Positions 1 through 7,641 of a DNA stretch of 55,001 nt are shown here, in pieces. Each line of letters begins with the position of its first letter. Position 1 is the first letter of the stretch. Source of the stretch: Mycobacterium neglectum (GTDB lineage Bacteria; Actinomycetota; Actinomycetes; Mycobacteriales; Mycobacteriaceae); the NCBI RefSeq assembly GCF_002591975.1, contig NZ_NVQE01000038.1:1-55001 (forward strand), written 5' to 3'. The position numbers were made by a program, and so were the translations under genes. Under the pieces are notes generated by a model. It was not told the origin of the DNA and searched no databases. It was given only the letters and a program-made list of their open reading frames with translations.

Positions 1-57
1 CGCCCGCGATCTACACAGGGGTGTTCGTCGGCAGCGTCAGATGGGTATAAGGGACAG
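1..57 (+). other. Illumina Nextera adapter at contig end (not genomic)
   Basis: Positions 25-57 match the Nextera Read-1 transposase adapter. Bases 25-38 read TCGTCGGCAGCGTC exactly, and 39-57 match the 19-base mosaic end with two substitutions (T to G at 44, A to G at 52). Upstream, 9-16 read ATCTACAC, the end of the P5 oligonucleotide, and 1-8 match P5 with a few errors. The eight bases at 17-24 (aggggtgt) sit exactly where the i5 index would be. The order P5 end, 8-base index, Read-1 primer, mosaic end is that of a library molecule, not of a genome. Base 58 is therefore the first trustworthy genomic base. Confidence 0.95.
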
Positions 58-1361
58 GGCGGTGGGGGTGGTGGTGCCCCCGGTGGCGGTGGCGGCGCGT
101 TCAGGAACGTGTTGCCCGGCGCGGCCGGATCCGGGGTCGGGGCGGCCGTTTCGGTGGCCTGGGTGGAGCCCGGCATGTGCTGAGTCTGATTGCCGAAGTC
201 GGACTGACCACCGGTCGACGAAGACGAAGACGACGATGACGACGACGACGACGATGACGATGACGATGATTCGGCGGGCTCGTCCGGCATCGGGACCGGC
301 GGGAAGCTCAGCCGTTCCTCGGGGATGTCGGGCGGCGGGATGGGCGGCTGACCGTTGATCATCAACGGTCCCTTGGCGCTGTTGAGCAGCGTCGACCAGC
401 CGCCGTTACCGAGGGTCGCCCCGATGCTGCATGACACCTGGTGGCTGCCCGCCGACCAGGTCGGCAGCGAGATCGTGCTGTAGATGAGCGTCAGCGTGGT
501 GCTGCGCAACTGAATAGGTGCCAGGTAGGCGTCCGTCATCCGGGTACACGCATCCTTGATGAAGGTGTCCTGTTCAGGCTCGGGCGGTAGGCCGGTCGGG
601 AACTTCTCGGCGAGGTTGACCGCACCGGTGACCTCCATCGCATGCGGCGCCGCGCAGTCGATCGGAATGTCGGTGGGCTGGTTGGTCGACGGGTCGATGC
701 CAAGGCAGGTGCCCGCGGGCCACACTTTCGACTGGTCGTTGTCGGCGACCTTGCCCTTGAAAGCCACCTGTTGGTTGTTGGGGCCGGGCAGTTGCAACCC
801 GCAGAGCATGCGGCGCTCACCGGACTGCTTCCAGGCCTTGTCGCCGGACCACAACATGCTGACGGTGAAGCGGCTGTTGGGATCGAAGTCGGCGCCGAGG
901 TAGTGCTTGACCGCGGCCGAGCACTGCTCCTGGCTGATCTGCTGAATGCGCGCGGTCGACGGCGGCGCCGCGTCGGGCCCGTACTCGCTGCCGGGGAATG
1001 TGCGCATGTCCACCGATTCGGCGACCTCGAACCGGTGTTCGTCCTTGCAGTCGACGATCTCCGCGGAATCCGGGGTGCGCTCCGGCCAGTTCAGGCAGTC
1101 GCCGGCCTTCGCGTGCTTGAAGGTGTCGTTACCGCGGGGACCGAGCGAAATCGTGCTCGCGGTCAGGCCGCCCGGGCCCTCGTTCTGCGGAATCGCGGTG
1201 ATCAGACCGGCGATGAGCAGCCCGCCGAGGGCGGTCAACAGCAGCGCCCGACGCGTCGACGCGGCCTGCAGGCTGCGCCATAACGACGTCCGCGACGAGG
1301 ACTTTCCAGCCTCGTCACCAGACGGATATTCCACGGTGGGTGCTTCAGACATCTGCTCCAT
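58..1361 (-). CDS. Septum-formation-family membrane protein (Rv3835-like), 3' end cut by contig end
   Basis: The frame is open from ATG 1361-1359 to the adapter junction, about 434 codons with no stop; a second in-frame ATG lies at 1352. The N-terminus is a cytoplasmic stretch followed by one membrane segment (LLLTALGGLLIAGLITA, about residues 31-47). An extracytoplasmic domain follows with spaced cysteines (GDCLNWPE, VDCKDEHRF, EQCSAAV, MLCGLQLP, GTCLGI, IDCAAPH, DACTRM, VSCSIGA), a pattern fitting disulfide-bonded septum-formation (DUF4190-associated) domains. The tail is Pro-rich with an 18-serine run. The position next to serS matches Rv3835, which is about 449 residues, so only a short piece should be missing. 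The function is inferred from family naming only. Confidence 0.75.
216..269 (-). repeat. Poly-serine coding tract
   Basis: Eighteen consecutive TCN codons (TCG, TCA and TCT mixed) in the frame of the septum-formation-type protein encode an uninterrupted Ser run between PAE and TGGQ. Mixed codon use suggests selection on the peptide, with some slippage potential. It lies in the disordered, Pro-rich C-terminal tail. Confidence 0.85.
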
Positions 1362-1462
1362 TGTGACAGGCGTGTCGGGCGCTGTGACAAGTGATGCAGT
1401 TGTAACGTTATGAGGTTGTGCCTGGGGGTCCGACCTCGGCTGTTCCCTGTCGGCGGCCAAAG

Positions 1463-1468
1463 TAGTGT
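1463..1468 (+). promoter_or_regulatory. Putative leaderless -10 element of serS
   Basis: TAGTGT lies seven bases before the GTG at 1476. The TANNNT form and the spacing place transcription initiation at or next to the start codon. No Shine-Dalgarno sequence is visible, which supports leaderless translation. Confidence 0.55.
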
Positions 1469-1475
1469 TGCGCCC

Positions 1476-2732
1476 GTGATCGACCTCAAGCTACTGCGCG
1501 AAAATCCGGATCTGGTGCGCGCATCGCAACGCGCCCGCGGAGAAGACCCTGGCCTAGTCGACGCGCTCCTCGGCGCCGATGCCGCGCGACGGGCGGCGGT
1601 GTCGTCCGGCGACAACCTGCGCGCCGAGCAGAAGGCCGCCAGTAAGAAGATTCCGAATGCCTCGCCGGACGACCGGCCCGCCCTGCTGGCCGCGGCCAAG
1701 GAGCTGGCCGACAAGGTGAAGGCCGCCGAATCGGAACAGGGTGAGGCGGAGACGGCGTTCGCCGCCGCGCACATGGCCATCTCGAATGTGATCATCGACG
1801 GTGTCCCCGCCGGCGGAGAAGACGACTTCGCGCTGCTCGACACCGTCGGCGAACCACGCGCCATCGACAACCCGAAGGACCACGTCGAACTCGGCGAGTC
1901 ACTCGGGCTGATCGACCTTGAGCGCGGCGCGAAGGTGTCCGGCGCACGGTTCTACTTCCTGACCGGCGCCGGGGCGCTGCTGCAGCTCGGACTGCTGCAG
2001 TTGGCAGCGCAGCTGGCTCAGGCGAACGGTTTCACCCTGATGGTGCCGCCGGTGCTGGTCCGCCCGGAAATCATGGCGGGCACCGGCTTTCTCGGTGCAC
2101 ACGCCGAGGAGGTTTACCACCTGGACGCCGACGATCTCTATCTGGTCGGTACGTCGGAGGTGGCCCTTGCCGGTTACCACTCCGGCGAGATCATCGATCT
2201 CTCCGACGGTCCGCGGCGCTATGCGGGCTGGTCGTCGTGCTTCCGTCGCGAGGCGGGCAGCCACGGAAAGGACACCCGCGGCATCATCCGTGTGCACCAG
2301 TTCGACAAGGTCGAGGGTTTCATCTACTGCAAGCCCGACGAGGCCGAGTCCGAACACCAGCGGCTACTCGGCTGGGAGCGCGAAATGCTGGCGAAGATCG
2401 ACGTGCCGTATCGCGTGATCGACATCGCCGCAGGGGATTTGGGGTCATCAGCCGCGCGCAAGTTCGACTGCGAGGCGTGGATTCCGACGCAGCAGACATA
2501 TCGGGAGCTGACCTCGACGTCGAACTGTACGACGTTTCAGGCACGGCGACTGGGAGTGCGTTACCGCGACGAGAACGGCAAGCCCCAGACCGCGGCGACC
2601 CTGAATGGCACGCTGGCGACCACCCGGTGGTTGGTGGCCATCCTCGAGAACCACCAGCAGCCCGATGGGAGTGTGCGGGTGCCGGAAGCCTTGGTGGGAT
2701 TCGTCGGAACCGAAGTCCTCGAGCCGAAGTAG
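1476..2732 (+). CDS. serS: Seryl-tRNA synthetase
   Basis: This cytoplasmic class IIa synthetase charges tRNA-Ser (and tRNA-Sec where present). The 418 residues equal the usual bacterial length (419 in M. tuberculosis). The N-terminus VIDLKLLRENPDLV is typical, followed by the coiled-coil tRNA-binding arm (about residues 30-105, rich in Ala, Lys and Glu). Class II motif 2 is visible as FRREAGSHGKDTRGI and motif 3 near GTLATTRWLVAILENHQQ. The longer open frame to 1410 is rejected: family alignment and the TANNNT element support GTG 1476. The gene is divergent from the septum-formation-type gene and converges with the minus-strand operon ending at 2739, leaving six bases between them. Confidence 0.97.
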   Translation: MIDLKLLRENPDLVRASQRARGEDPGLVDALLGADAARRAAVSSGDNLRAEQKAASKKIPNASPDDRPALLAAAKELADKVKAAESEQGEAETAFAAAHMAISNVIIDGVPAGGEDDFALLDTVGEPRAIDNPKDHVELGESLGLIDLERGAKVSGARFYFLTGAGALLQLGLLQLAAQLAQANGFTLMVPPVLVRPEIMAGTGFLGAHAEEVYHLDADDLYLVGTSEVALAGYHSGEIIDLSDGPRRYAGWSSCFRREAGSHGKDTRGIIRVHQFDKVEGFIYCKPDEAESEHQRLLGWEREMLAKIDVPYRVIDIAAGDLGSSAARKFDCEAWIPTQQTYRELTSTSNCTTFQARRLGVRYRDENGKPQTAATLNGTLATTRWLVAILENHQQPDGSVRVPEALVGFVGTEVLEPK

Positions 2733-2738
2733 CCGCTA

Positions 2739-3074
2739 CTAGCGTGCGAGCAGTTCGTCGAGTTTGGCGAGAAACTCCGTCGGCCGCTGCGGTGTGAACG
2801 CGGGGTTGGTTCGTGCGCCCGCCACATCGAGGGTGACGAGCGTGGATTTGATCGGTCGCCAGACATCCAGTGGCAGCCAGCGGCGGACGTTGGAACTGCC
2901 CCACAGTCGGAACCGCTCATTGAGGAAGCTCAGGGATTCGGCTTTGTACCCGCGCACATCGCGAAGCGGGATGATCTTCGAGGTGCCCGACGGAAAGTGA
3001 TAGCGCCGCAACGTGATCGCCTCGCGGTCCAGCTGGATGAGGCCGTCGTCGTAGTTCTGAAGCGGTCCCGTCAC
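2739..3074 (-). CDS. Small hypothetical protein with PH-like character
   Basis: The 111-residue protein starts at GTG 3074, which overlaps the TGA of the upstream gene by four bases (GTGA), so translation is probably coupled. It has no signal peptide or membrane segment. Alternating strand-like segments (LIQLDREAITLRRYHF, KIIPLRDVRGYKAESL, LWGSSNVRRWLPLDV, TLVTLDVAG) and a final helix (PTEFLAKLDELLAR) resemble a bacterial PH-like fold, but I do not recognise a named family. As the last gene of a four-gene operon it probably serves the MBL/Rieske protein before it. Function unknown. Confidence 0.7.
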   Translation of the reverse strand: MTGPLQNYDDGLIQLDREAITLRRYHFPSGTSKIIPLRDVRGYKAESLSFLNERFRLWGSSNVRRWLPLDVWRPIKSTLVTLDVAGARTNPAFTPQRPTEFLAKLDELLAR

Positions 3075-4645
3075 GATTGCGTACCCCCCCGTGCGGAGCG
3101 CAGCTCATGCCCCTTGGTCGTCAGGCATCGGCCGTTATCCAGATTCCACTGCCAACCGTGCAGGTTGCAAGTCAACGTCGAGCCCTCCACCACGCCGAAT
3201 TTCGACAGGTCGGCCTTCAGGTGCGGGCAGCGTCGTTGAATCTCCCAGCCGTCCAACATGATTGATGCGGTGTCGTCATGTGCCTCGGCGAACCAGCCGT
3301 CGGCGTAGGCGATGCGTTCGTCGGTCAGACATTTGAAGAACGTATAGAGGTACTCGTTGTAGCCGCCGACCCGCCATGCCGAGAACCGGGTGGACAAGAA
3401 GATCGTGTTGACCCAGTCGGGCTCGTTGTCGCGCAGCACCGTGCGCACGAGCTCGGGTGCGATCGCGAAGCCGTACCGAAACTTCTCGTCCGCAATGGGT
3501 TCGCGGACAGCTCGTTTCGGAAAATCGAGCACGACGGATTCGTCGTGGCCGCCGCCCTCGAGCCGCAATTCCACCGGATAGCCGATGCCGTCACAGATCT
3601 GGTCGCTTCCCAGCATGATCGGCTCGAAGAGTGTGCGCAGCGGCTCCAGCATGGACTCGCCCGCCGCGGGCGCCCAATTCGCCTTCTCGGCGGCCAGCAC
3701 CGGAGCCATCCGCTCGGCATAGTCGGCGATGTAGGCCGCCTTACGGGTGGTGAAGATCGCCTGCACTTCGTCGTCGGCCAGCGGATGGTGCAGCGAATTC
3801 AACTGTGAGCCAGTGAAATCGGCGGTAGTCCCCGGCATCATCAGCAGGCCGCCGTCGTGGCCGTTGCTTCTCATCTGCTCGAGGAAGACCACCTGATCGG
3901 GAAAGATGTTCGCGGGGTCGCCGTGATCGTCGTTGAGGTCACGCAGCGCTGAATCCAGAAAGCACGGGGGACCCGCGGACGGGATCACCCACGTGGCCCC
4001 CACCTGTGCGATGTACTGGCGGCACCGGTCCATCTGTCGCTGGCGCTTCTGAGTGCCGAACGCCTCCTTGGCGCGTGCAGGCATGTCGTAGACCATCGGA
4101 TACCAGATCGCGCCCGAGTACTGCAGCATGTGCACGTCGACGGCTCCGAAGTCGGCGTGCACCACGTCGAGGTCGACCGGTCGGGCGTCGTTCATGTTGA
4201 AGCAGACCGTCTCGCCGTCGTCGACTACCAGGCCGGAGTCCCCGATCGGACCGTCCGCGGGCGCGCGCAGCGAGATGATCATCACATCGAGGTCGCCCTT
4301 GGGTCCGCTGACGCGGTGTTTGACCGAGTCGGTGGTTTCGAAGAACCGGTGGAACCCGATCTTTTCCAGTTCGCGGCGCAGGTCTGGTACCGGGAAGTCG
4401 GGCAGCAGCACCGTCGCGTCCTTGTTGACGTGCGCGCTCAGGTTCCTCGCGTCGAAGTGGTCAGCGTGCAGGTGCGAGACGTACAGGTAGTCGCAGTCGC
4501 CGAGGGCGTCCCAGTCCAGCCCACTGTTGTCGGGGAACGGGAACCACGACGCGAAGTACGCGGGGTTGACCCACGGGTCGCACAGGATGGCTCCGGCGTT
4601 GGTAGCTATCCGGAAGCCGGCGTGTCCGACGCTGGTGACCTGCAC
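3071..4645 (-). CDS. Metallo-beta-lactamase fold protein with C-terminal Rieske [2Fe-2S] domain (Rv3818-like)
   Basis: 524 residues. The N-terminal half is a UlaG/RomA-type metallo-beta-lactamase fold: it opens with VTSVGHAGFRI and carries the metal motif SHLHADHFD near residues 57-65. The C-terminal about 100 residues hold a complete Rieske signature, CPH near residue 474 and CNLHGWQW about 20 residues later, giving the two Cys and two His needed for a [2Fe-2S] cluster. The middle (about 200-400) is not recognised. GTG 4645 is chosen because AGGAGAGGA lies just upstream. Some CMP-Neu5Ac and N-acyl amine enzymes combine these folds, and M. tuberculosis Rv3818 has the same plan, but no substrate is known. 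An oxidoreductase or hydroxylase role is inference. Confidence 0.85.
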   Translation of the reverse strand: MQVTSVGHAGFRIATNAGAILCDPWVNPAYFASWFPFPDNSGLDWDALGDCDYLYVSHLHADHFDARNLSAHVNKDATVLLPDFPVPDLRRELEKIGFHRFFETTDSVKHRVSGPKGDLDVMIISLRAPADGPIGDSGLVVDDGETVCFNMNDARPVDLDVVHADFGAVDVHMLQYSGAIWYPMVYDMPARAKEAFGTQKRQRQMDRCRQYIAQVGATWVIPSAGPPCFLDSALRDLNDDHGDPANIFPDQVVFLEQMRSNGHDGGLLMMPGTTADFTGSQLNSLHHPLADDEVQAIFTTRKAAYIADYAERMAPVLAAEKANWAPAAGESMLEPLRTLFEPIMLGSDQICDGIGYPVELRLEGGGHDESVVLDFPKRAVREPIADEKFRYGFAIAPELVRTVLRDNEPDWVNTIFLSTRFSAWRVGGYNEYLYTFFKCLTDERIAYADGWFAEAHDDTASIMLDGWEIQRRCPHLKADLSKFGVVEGSTLTCNLHGWQWNLDNGRCLTTKGHELRSARGGTQS

Positions 4646-4697
4646 TTATGTCCTCTCCTGATGTCCGCCTTTCCATTAGCGGAGTGCGGCATCAAGA

Positions 4698-5411
4698 CTA
4701 ACCGGCCGCGAACAGGTGCCGCAGATACGCGTCGGGCGCGGACATGAAGCGGCGCCAGTGCGCCACCATCGGAAGATCCTCCCAGGTGCTCACGCGGCGG
4801 CCGTGCTCGCCGAATTCGAGGATCCTCGCGCCGGGAAACGCCGCGAGCACGGGTGAGTGCGTTGCCAGCAGGACCTGCGATCCGTCGGCGATGAGCGAGT
4901 CCATCAGCGCCATCAACTGCAGACACGAAGTGAACGACAGTGCCGCCTCCGGTTCGTCGAGGATGAACAGCCCGCGTTCGGTGTCCCGGGAGGACAGGAA
5001 CGCCAGGAACGACTCGCCGTGTGATTGCGCGTTGAGCGCTCCGCCGAACACCTGGTGGGGGGTCCCGCTATCGACCTCGGTGAACAACTGATGCATGGCT
5101 TCGGCCCGCAGGAAGCAGCCACCGGCGGGCGGCGGGAACTCGCCCTGCAGTCGCACTGCCCAGTGCAGGTCGCTGTCCTCATCGCCCGCCCGCGGGGTCC
5201 AATGCTTGACGGCTCCGCGAAGCCGCGAGGCCCATGCGGCCGCGACCGCCTCGAGCACCGTGGACTTGCCCGAGCCGTTCTCGCCGACGATCACGGTCAC
5301 AGATGCGTCGAGCGCCAGCGGCTCGGCGGCCAGCTGCGCGATGGCCGGGATATCGAAATACCAAGAGTCCGAGTCTTTCTCAGGGTCAAGAGAAATCTGC
5401 TGCAGAATCAA
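4698..5411 (-). CDS. AAA/ABC-type ATPase (AAA_21-like)
   Basis: About 237 residues with a single ATPase domain. Walker A is VGENGSGKST, the Walker B region is LFILDEPEAALS, and a histidine switch is seen in LLATHSPVLAAFPG. There are no membrane segments, so it is not a transporter by itself; stand-alone AAA_21 proteins often act as regulatory or repair ATPases. Start choice: GTG at 5426 is possible, but GGGAGGA lies about seven bases before TTG 5411, and that TTG overlaps the preceding stop as TTGA, so I prefer TTG. The gene is coupled to the phosphotransferase upstream and lies 52 bases from the MBL/Rieske gene downstream. Confidence 0.8.
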   Translation of the reverse strand: MILQQISLDPEKDSDSWYFDIPAIAQLAAEPLALDASVTVIVGENGSGKSTVLEAVAAAWASRLRGAVKHWTPRAGDEDSDLHWAVRLQGEFPPPAGGCFLRAEAMHQLFTEVDSGTPHQVFGGALNAQSHGESFLAFLSSRDTERGLFILDEPEAALSFTSCLQLMALMDSLIADGSQVLLATHSPVLAAFPGARILEFGEHGRRVSTWEDLPMVAHWRRFMSAPDAYLRHLFAAG

Positions 5412-6079
5412 TCGCCGTCCTCCCACAGCCGCAGGTAGTGGTCCATCCGGTCCTGATCGGGCGCGACGCCGTAGGCGTCAAAAAACTCGTCGCGCCAGTC
5501 GCCCCCGTAGTTGTACTCCAGCGACCATTGCGCGACCGCCAGATCGGCCCAACGGTCGGCGACGCCGAGATCGCCGAGGTCGACATGCCCGCAACAGCGG
5601 CCATCGTCATCGATCAGGGTGTTGGGCGCACACGCATCGCCGTGGCAGACCACGAGGCGGTCGACATCGGGTTGATCGGTCACCCACGTCGGTGGCCCGA
5701 ACGGGCAGTCGCCCACGGGCAGAGTCTCGTGCATCAGGGCAAGGCCGGCGCCGATCGCGCGCGCGGCCGTGCGCGGATCGTCCATCCACCGCGGATCGAT
5801 CGCGGAGGAGCCCGGCAGCCCGGCGGTATGGATCCACCCGTCGCCCGCGCCCAGCACCCGCGGCACTCGCAGATAGGTGGCGGCCCAGCCGAGCCGGCAC
5901 ACCTCGGCCGCCAGTCCGTGCGCCGATTGCGGCGGCGTGACCTTGACATATTCGGATCCGCCGCCGATCGCGAACGTGACACCACCGAGTTCGTTGACCC
6001 ATATCGGGGCCACCGTTCTGCCCGCCGCGATGTCGGTGACGACGAAGGGGGTCGGCACGGGTTCGGTGGGGCGGCTCAC
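5408..6079 (-). CDS. Aminoglycoside phosphotransferase-family kinase (Rv3817-like)
   Basis: 223 residues, starting at GTG 6079 (VSRPTEPVP). It has the kinase-like APH fold: a nucleotide lysine in EYVKVTP, the catalytic loop VCHGDACAPNTLID, and the metal/DLG motif HVDLGDLGVADRWADLA. The C-terminal half looks much like the APH(3') family, but the protein is about 40 residues shorter than those enzymes and sits in a conserved chromosomal locus, so a housekeeping small-molecule kinase is more likely than a resistance enzyme. The longer open frame to 6361 overlaps the divergent acyltransferase and is rejected. First gene of the minus-strand operon. Confidence 0.8.
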   Translation of the reverse strand: MSRPTEPVPTPFVVTDIAAGRTVAPIWVNELGGVTFAIGGGSEYVKVTPPQSAHGLAAEVCRLGWAATYLRVPRVLGAGDGWIHTAGLPGSSAIDPRWMDDPRTAARAIGAGLALMHETLPVGDCPFGPPTWVTDQPDVDRLVVCHGDACAPNTLIDDDGRCCGHVDLGDLGVADRWADLAVAQWSLEYNYGGDWRDEFFDAYGVAPDQDRMDHYLRLWEDGD

Positions 6080-6084
6080 GCGAC

Positions 6085-6090
6085 TAGGCT
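6085..6090 (+). promoter_or_regulatory. Putative leaderless -10 element of the acyltransferase gene
   Basis: TAGGCT lies seven bases before GTG 6098. Only 18 bases separate the two divergent start codons (6079 and 6098), so a 5' leader can hardly fit, and no Shine-Dalgarno is present. Confidence 0.5.
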
Positions 6091-6097
6091 GCCTGAT

Positions 6098-6871
6098 GTG
6101 GAGCCGGTTTACGGAACAGTCATCCAACTCGCCAGGACGCTCTGGCGATTTCAGGGGCTGACGTTCACCGTCACCGGCGTCGAGAACGTGCCGGTGGCCG
6201 GCGGGGCCGTGATCGCCATCAACCACACCGGATACCTCGACTTCACCTTCGCCGGGCTGCCCGCCTACCGGCAGAAGCGGGGCCGCAAGGTCCGTTTCAT
6301 GGCGAAGAAAGAGGTGTTCGACAACAAGTTCACGGGCCCGATCATGCGCAGCCTGCGTCACATCGAGGTGGACCGCGACAGCGGCGCCGCGTCATTCGAC
6401 GAGGCCTGCCGCAAGCTCAAAGAAGGCGAGCTGGTCGGCGTCTACCCGGAGGCCACGATCAGCCGCAGCTTCGAGATCAAAGACTTCAAATCCGGTGCGG
6501 CGCGAATGGCGATCGCCGCCGACGTACCGATCGTCCCGCATATCGTCTGGGGCGCGCAGCGCATCTGGACCAAGGGCCATCCGAAGAACATGCGTCGCCC
6601 CAAGGTGCCGATCTCGGTGGCCGTGGGCGAGCCGATCTACCCGACCCTGCCGCCGGTCGAGCTGACCGCGCTCCTGCACTCCCGAATGCAGCACCTGCTC
6701 GAACGCGTGCAAGACGATTATGGACCGTATCCGCCCGGCGAATTCTGGGTGCCGCACCGACTCGGTGGCGGAGCACCGACGCTGGCAGAGGCGAACCGGA
6801 TGGACGCCGAAGAGGCTGCGGAGAAGGCGGCCCGCCGCGCGCAGCGGGGCCCCGCAGGAGCGCCGGAGTAG
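6098..6871 (+). CDS. 1-acyl-glycerol-phosphate acyltransferase family protein (Rv3814c/Rv3816c-like)
   Basis: 257 residues from GTG 6098. It has the PlsC/LPLAT signature: the NHTGYLDFTF box (H-x4-D), a conserved basic region VRFMAKKEVF, the EVDRDSGAA segment, and the YPEATISRSF glycerol-phosphate-binding box. It probably transfers an acyl chain onto a lysophospholipid or related lipid at the inner membrane face. It is followed after five bases by a close paralogue, and M. tuberculosis has three such genes in tandem at this place. The large upstream open frame from 5234 is antisense to the phosphotransferase and is not used. Confidence 0.9.
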   Translation: MEPVYGTVIQLARTLWRFQGLTFTVTGVENVPVAGGAVIAINHTGYLDFTFAGLPAYRQKRGRKVRFMAKKEVFDNKFTGPIMRSLRHIEVDRDSGAASFDEACRKLKEGELVGVYPEATISRSFEIKDFKSGAARMAIAADVPIVPHIVWGAQRIWTKGHPKNMRRPKVPISVAVGEPIYPTLPPVELTALLHSRMQHLLERVQDDYGPYPPGEFWVPHRLGGGAPTLAEANRMDAEEAAEKAARRAQRGPAGAPE

Positions 6872-6876
6872 CGCGC

Positions 6877-7641
6877 ATGGAGCCGGTTTTCCGCGGATTG
6901 GAGATTGCAGTCAGCACGGCGAACAGGGTCATTGGCTCGCGCATCACCTACCTTGGCCTGGAGAACATCCCCGCGCACGGTGGCGCCGTCGTCGCGATCA
7001 ACCACACCAGCTACCTGGACTGGTATCCGTCCGCACTCGCCGCATATCAGGTCCGGCGCCGGCTGCGGTTCATGATCAAGTCCGAAATGCAGCAGGTGAA
7101 GGTCGTCAACTTCCTGATCAAGCACTCCGGGACGATTCCGGTCGACCGCGAAGCGGGCGGCGGCGCCGCCTACGCCGTCGCCGTCGAGCGACTACGGGAG
7201 GGCGAGCTCGTCGCCGTGTATCCAGAGGCAACGATCAGCCGCAGCTTCGAGCTGAAGGAGTTCAAATCCGGCGCGGCGCGGATGGCGCGCGACGCACAGG
7301 TGCCGATCATCCCGATGATCGTGTGGGGCACCCAGCGAATGTGGACCAAGGACCATCCACGAAACATGGGCCGCAGGAAGATACCGATCACCGTGGCAAT
7401 CGGCCCGCATGTACACGCCGCGGCGACGTTCGACGACACCAGTACGGCGTTGCGCGAGGCGATGAACAAACTGCTGCACATGGTGCAGGAGGACTACCCG
7501 CATCCCGCTGGTGCGTACTGGGTGCCGCACCGCCTCGGCGGATCGGCGCCGACGACCGACGAGGCCAAGGCGCTCGAGGCAGCCGAGCTCGCCGAACGGG
7601 CCCGCAGGCGGGCGCAGCGAGAGACGAAAAGCCGCCGGTGA
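6877..7641 (+). CDS. 1-acyl-glycerol-phosphate acyltransferase family protein (Rv3815c-like), tandem paralogue
   Basis: 254 residues from ATG 6877, five bases after the previous stop. It shares the same motifs as its neighbour: NHTSYLDWYP (H-x4-D), RFMIKSEMQ, PVDREAGGG, YPEATISRSFELKEF and VPHRLGGSAPT near the C-terminus. The pair arose by tandem duplication; both keep the catalytic His and Asp, so both are probably active with different acyl donors or acceptors. The stop overlaps the HAD gene start by four bases (GTGA), which indicates one transcript. Confidence 0.9.
   Translation: MEPVFRGLEIAVSTANRVIGSRITYLGLENIPAHGGAVVAINHTSYLDWYPSALAAYQVRRRLRFMIKSEMQQVKVVNFLIKHSGTIPVDREAGGGAAYAVAVERLREGELVAVYPEATISRSFELKEFKSGAARMARDAQVPIIPMIVWGTQRMWTKDHPRNMGRRKIPITVAIGPHVHAAATFDDTSTALREAMNKLLHMVQEDYPHPAGAYWVPHRLGGSAPTTDEAKALEAAELAERARRRAQRETKSRR

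Noticed and set aside
41..358. Plus-strand ORF of 105 codons at the start of the window
   Set aside because: It starts inside adapter sequence and runs antisense to the poly-Ser and Pro-rich tail of the septum-formation-type gene.
5234..6097. Open frame joined to the first acyltransferase
   Set aside because: It is antisense to the APH-like gene and has the Arg-rich composition of a GC-rich shadow frame; alignment starts at GTG 6098.
6720..7637. Long open frame joined to the HAD gene
   Set aside because: It runs through the second acyltransferase in another frame; the HAD family start is GTG 7638.
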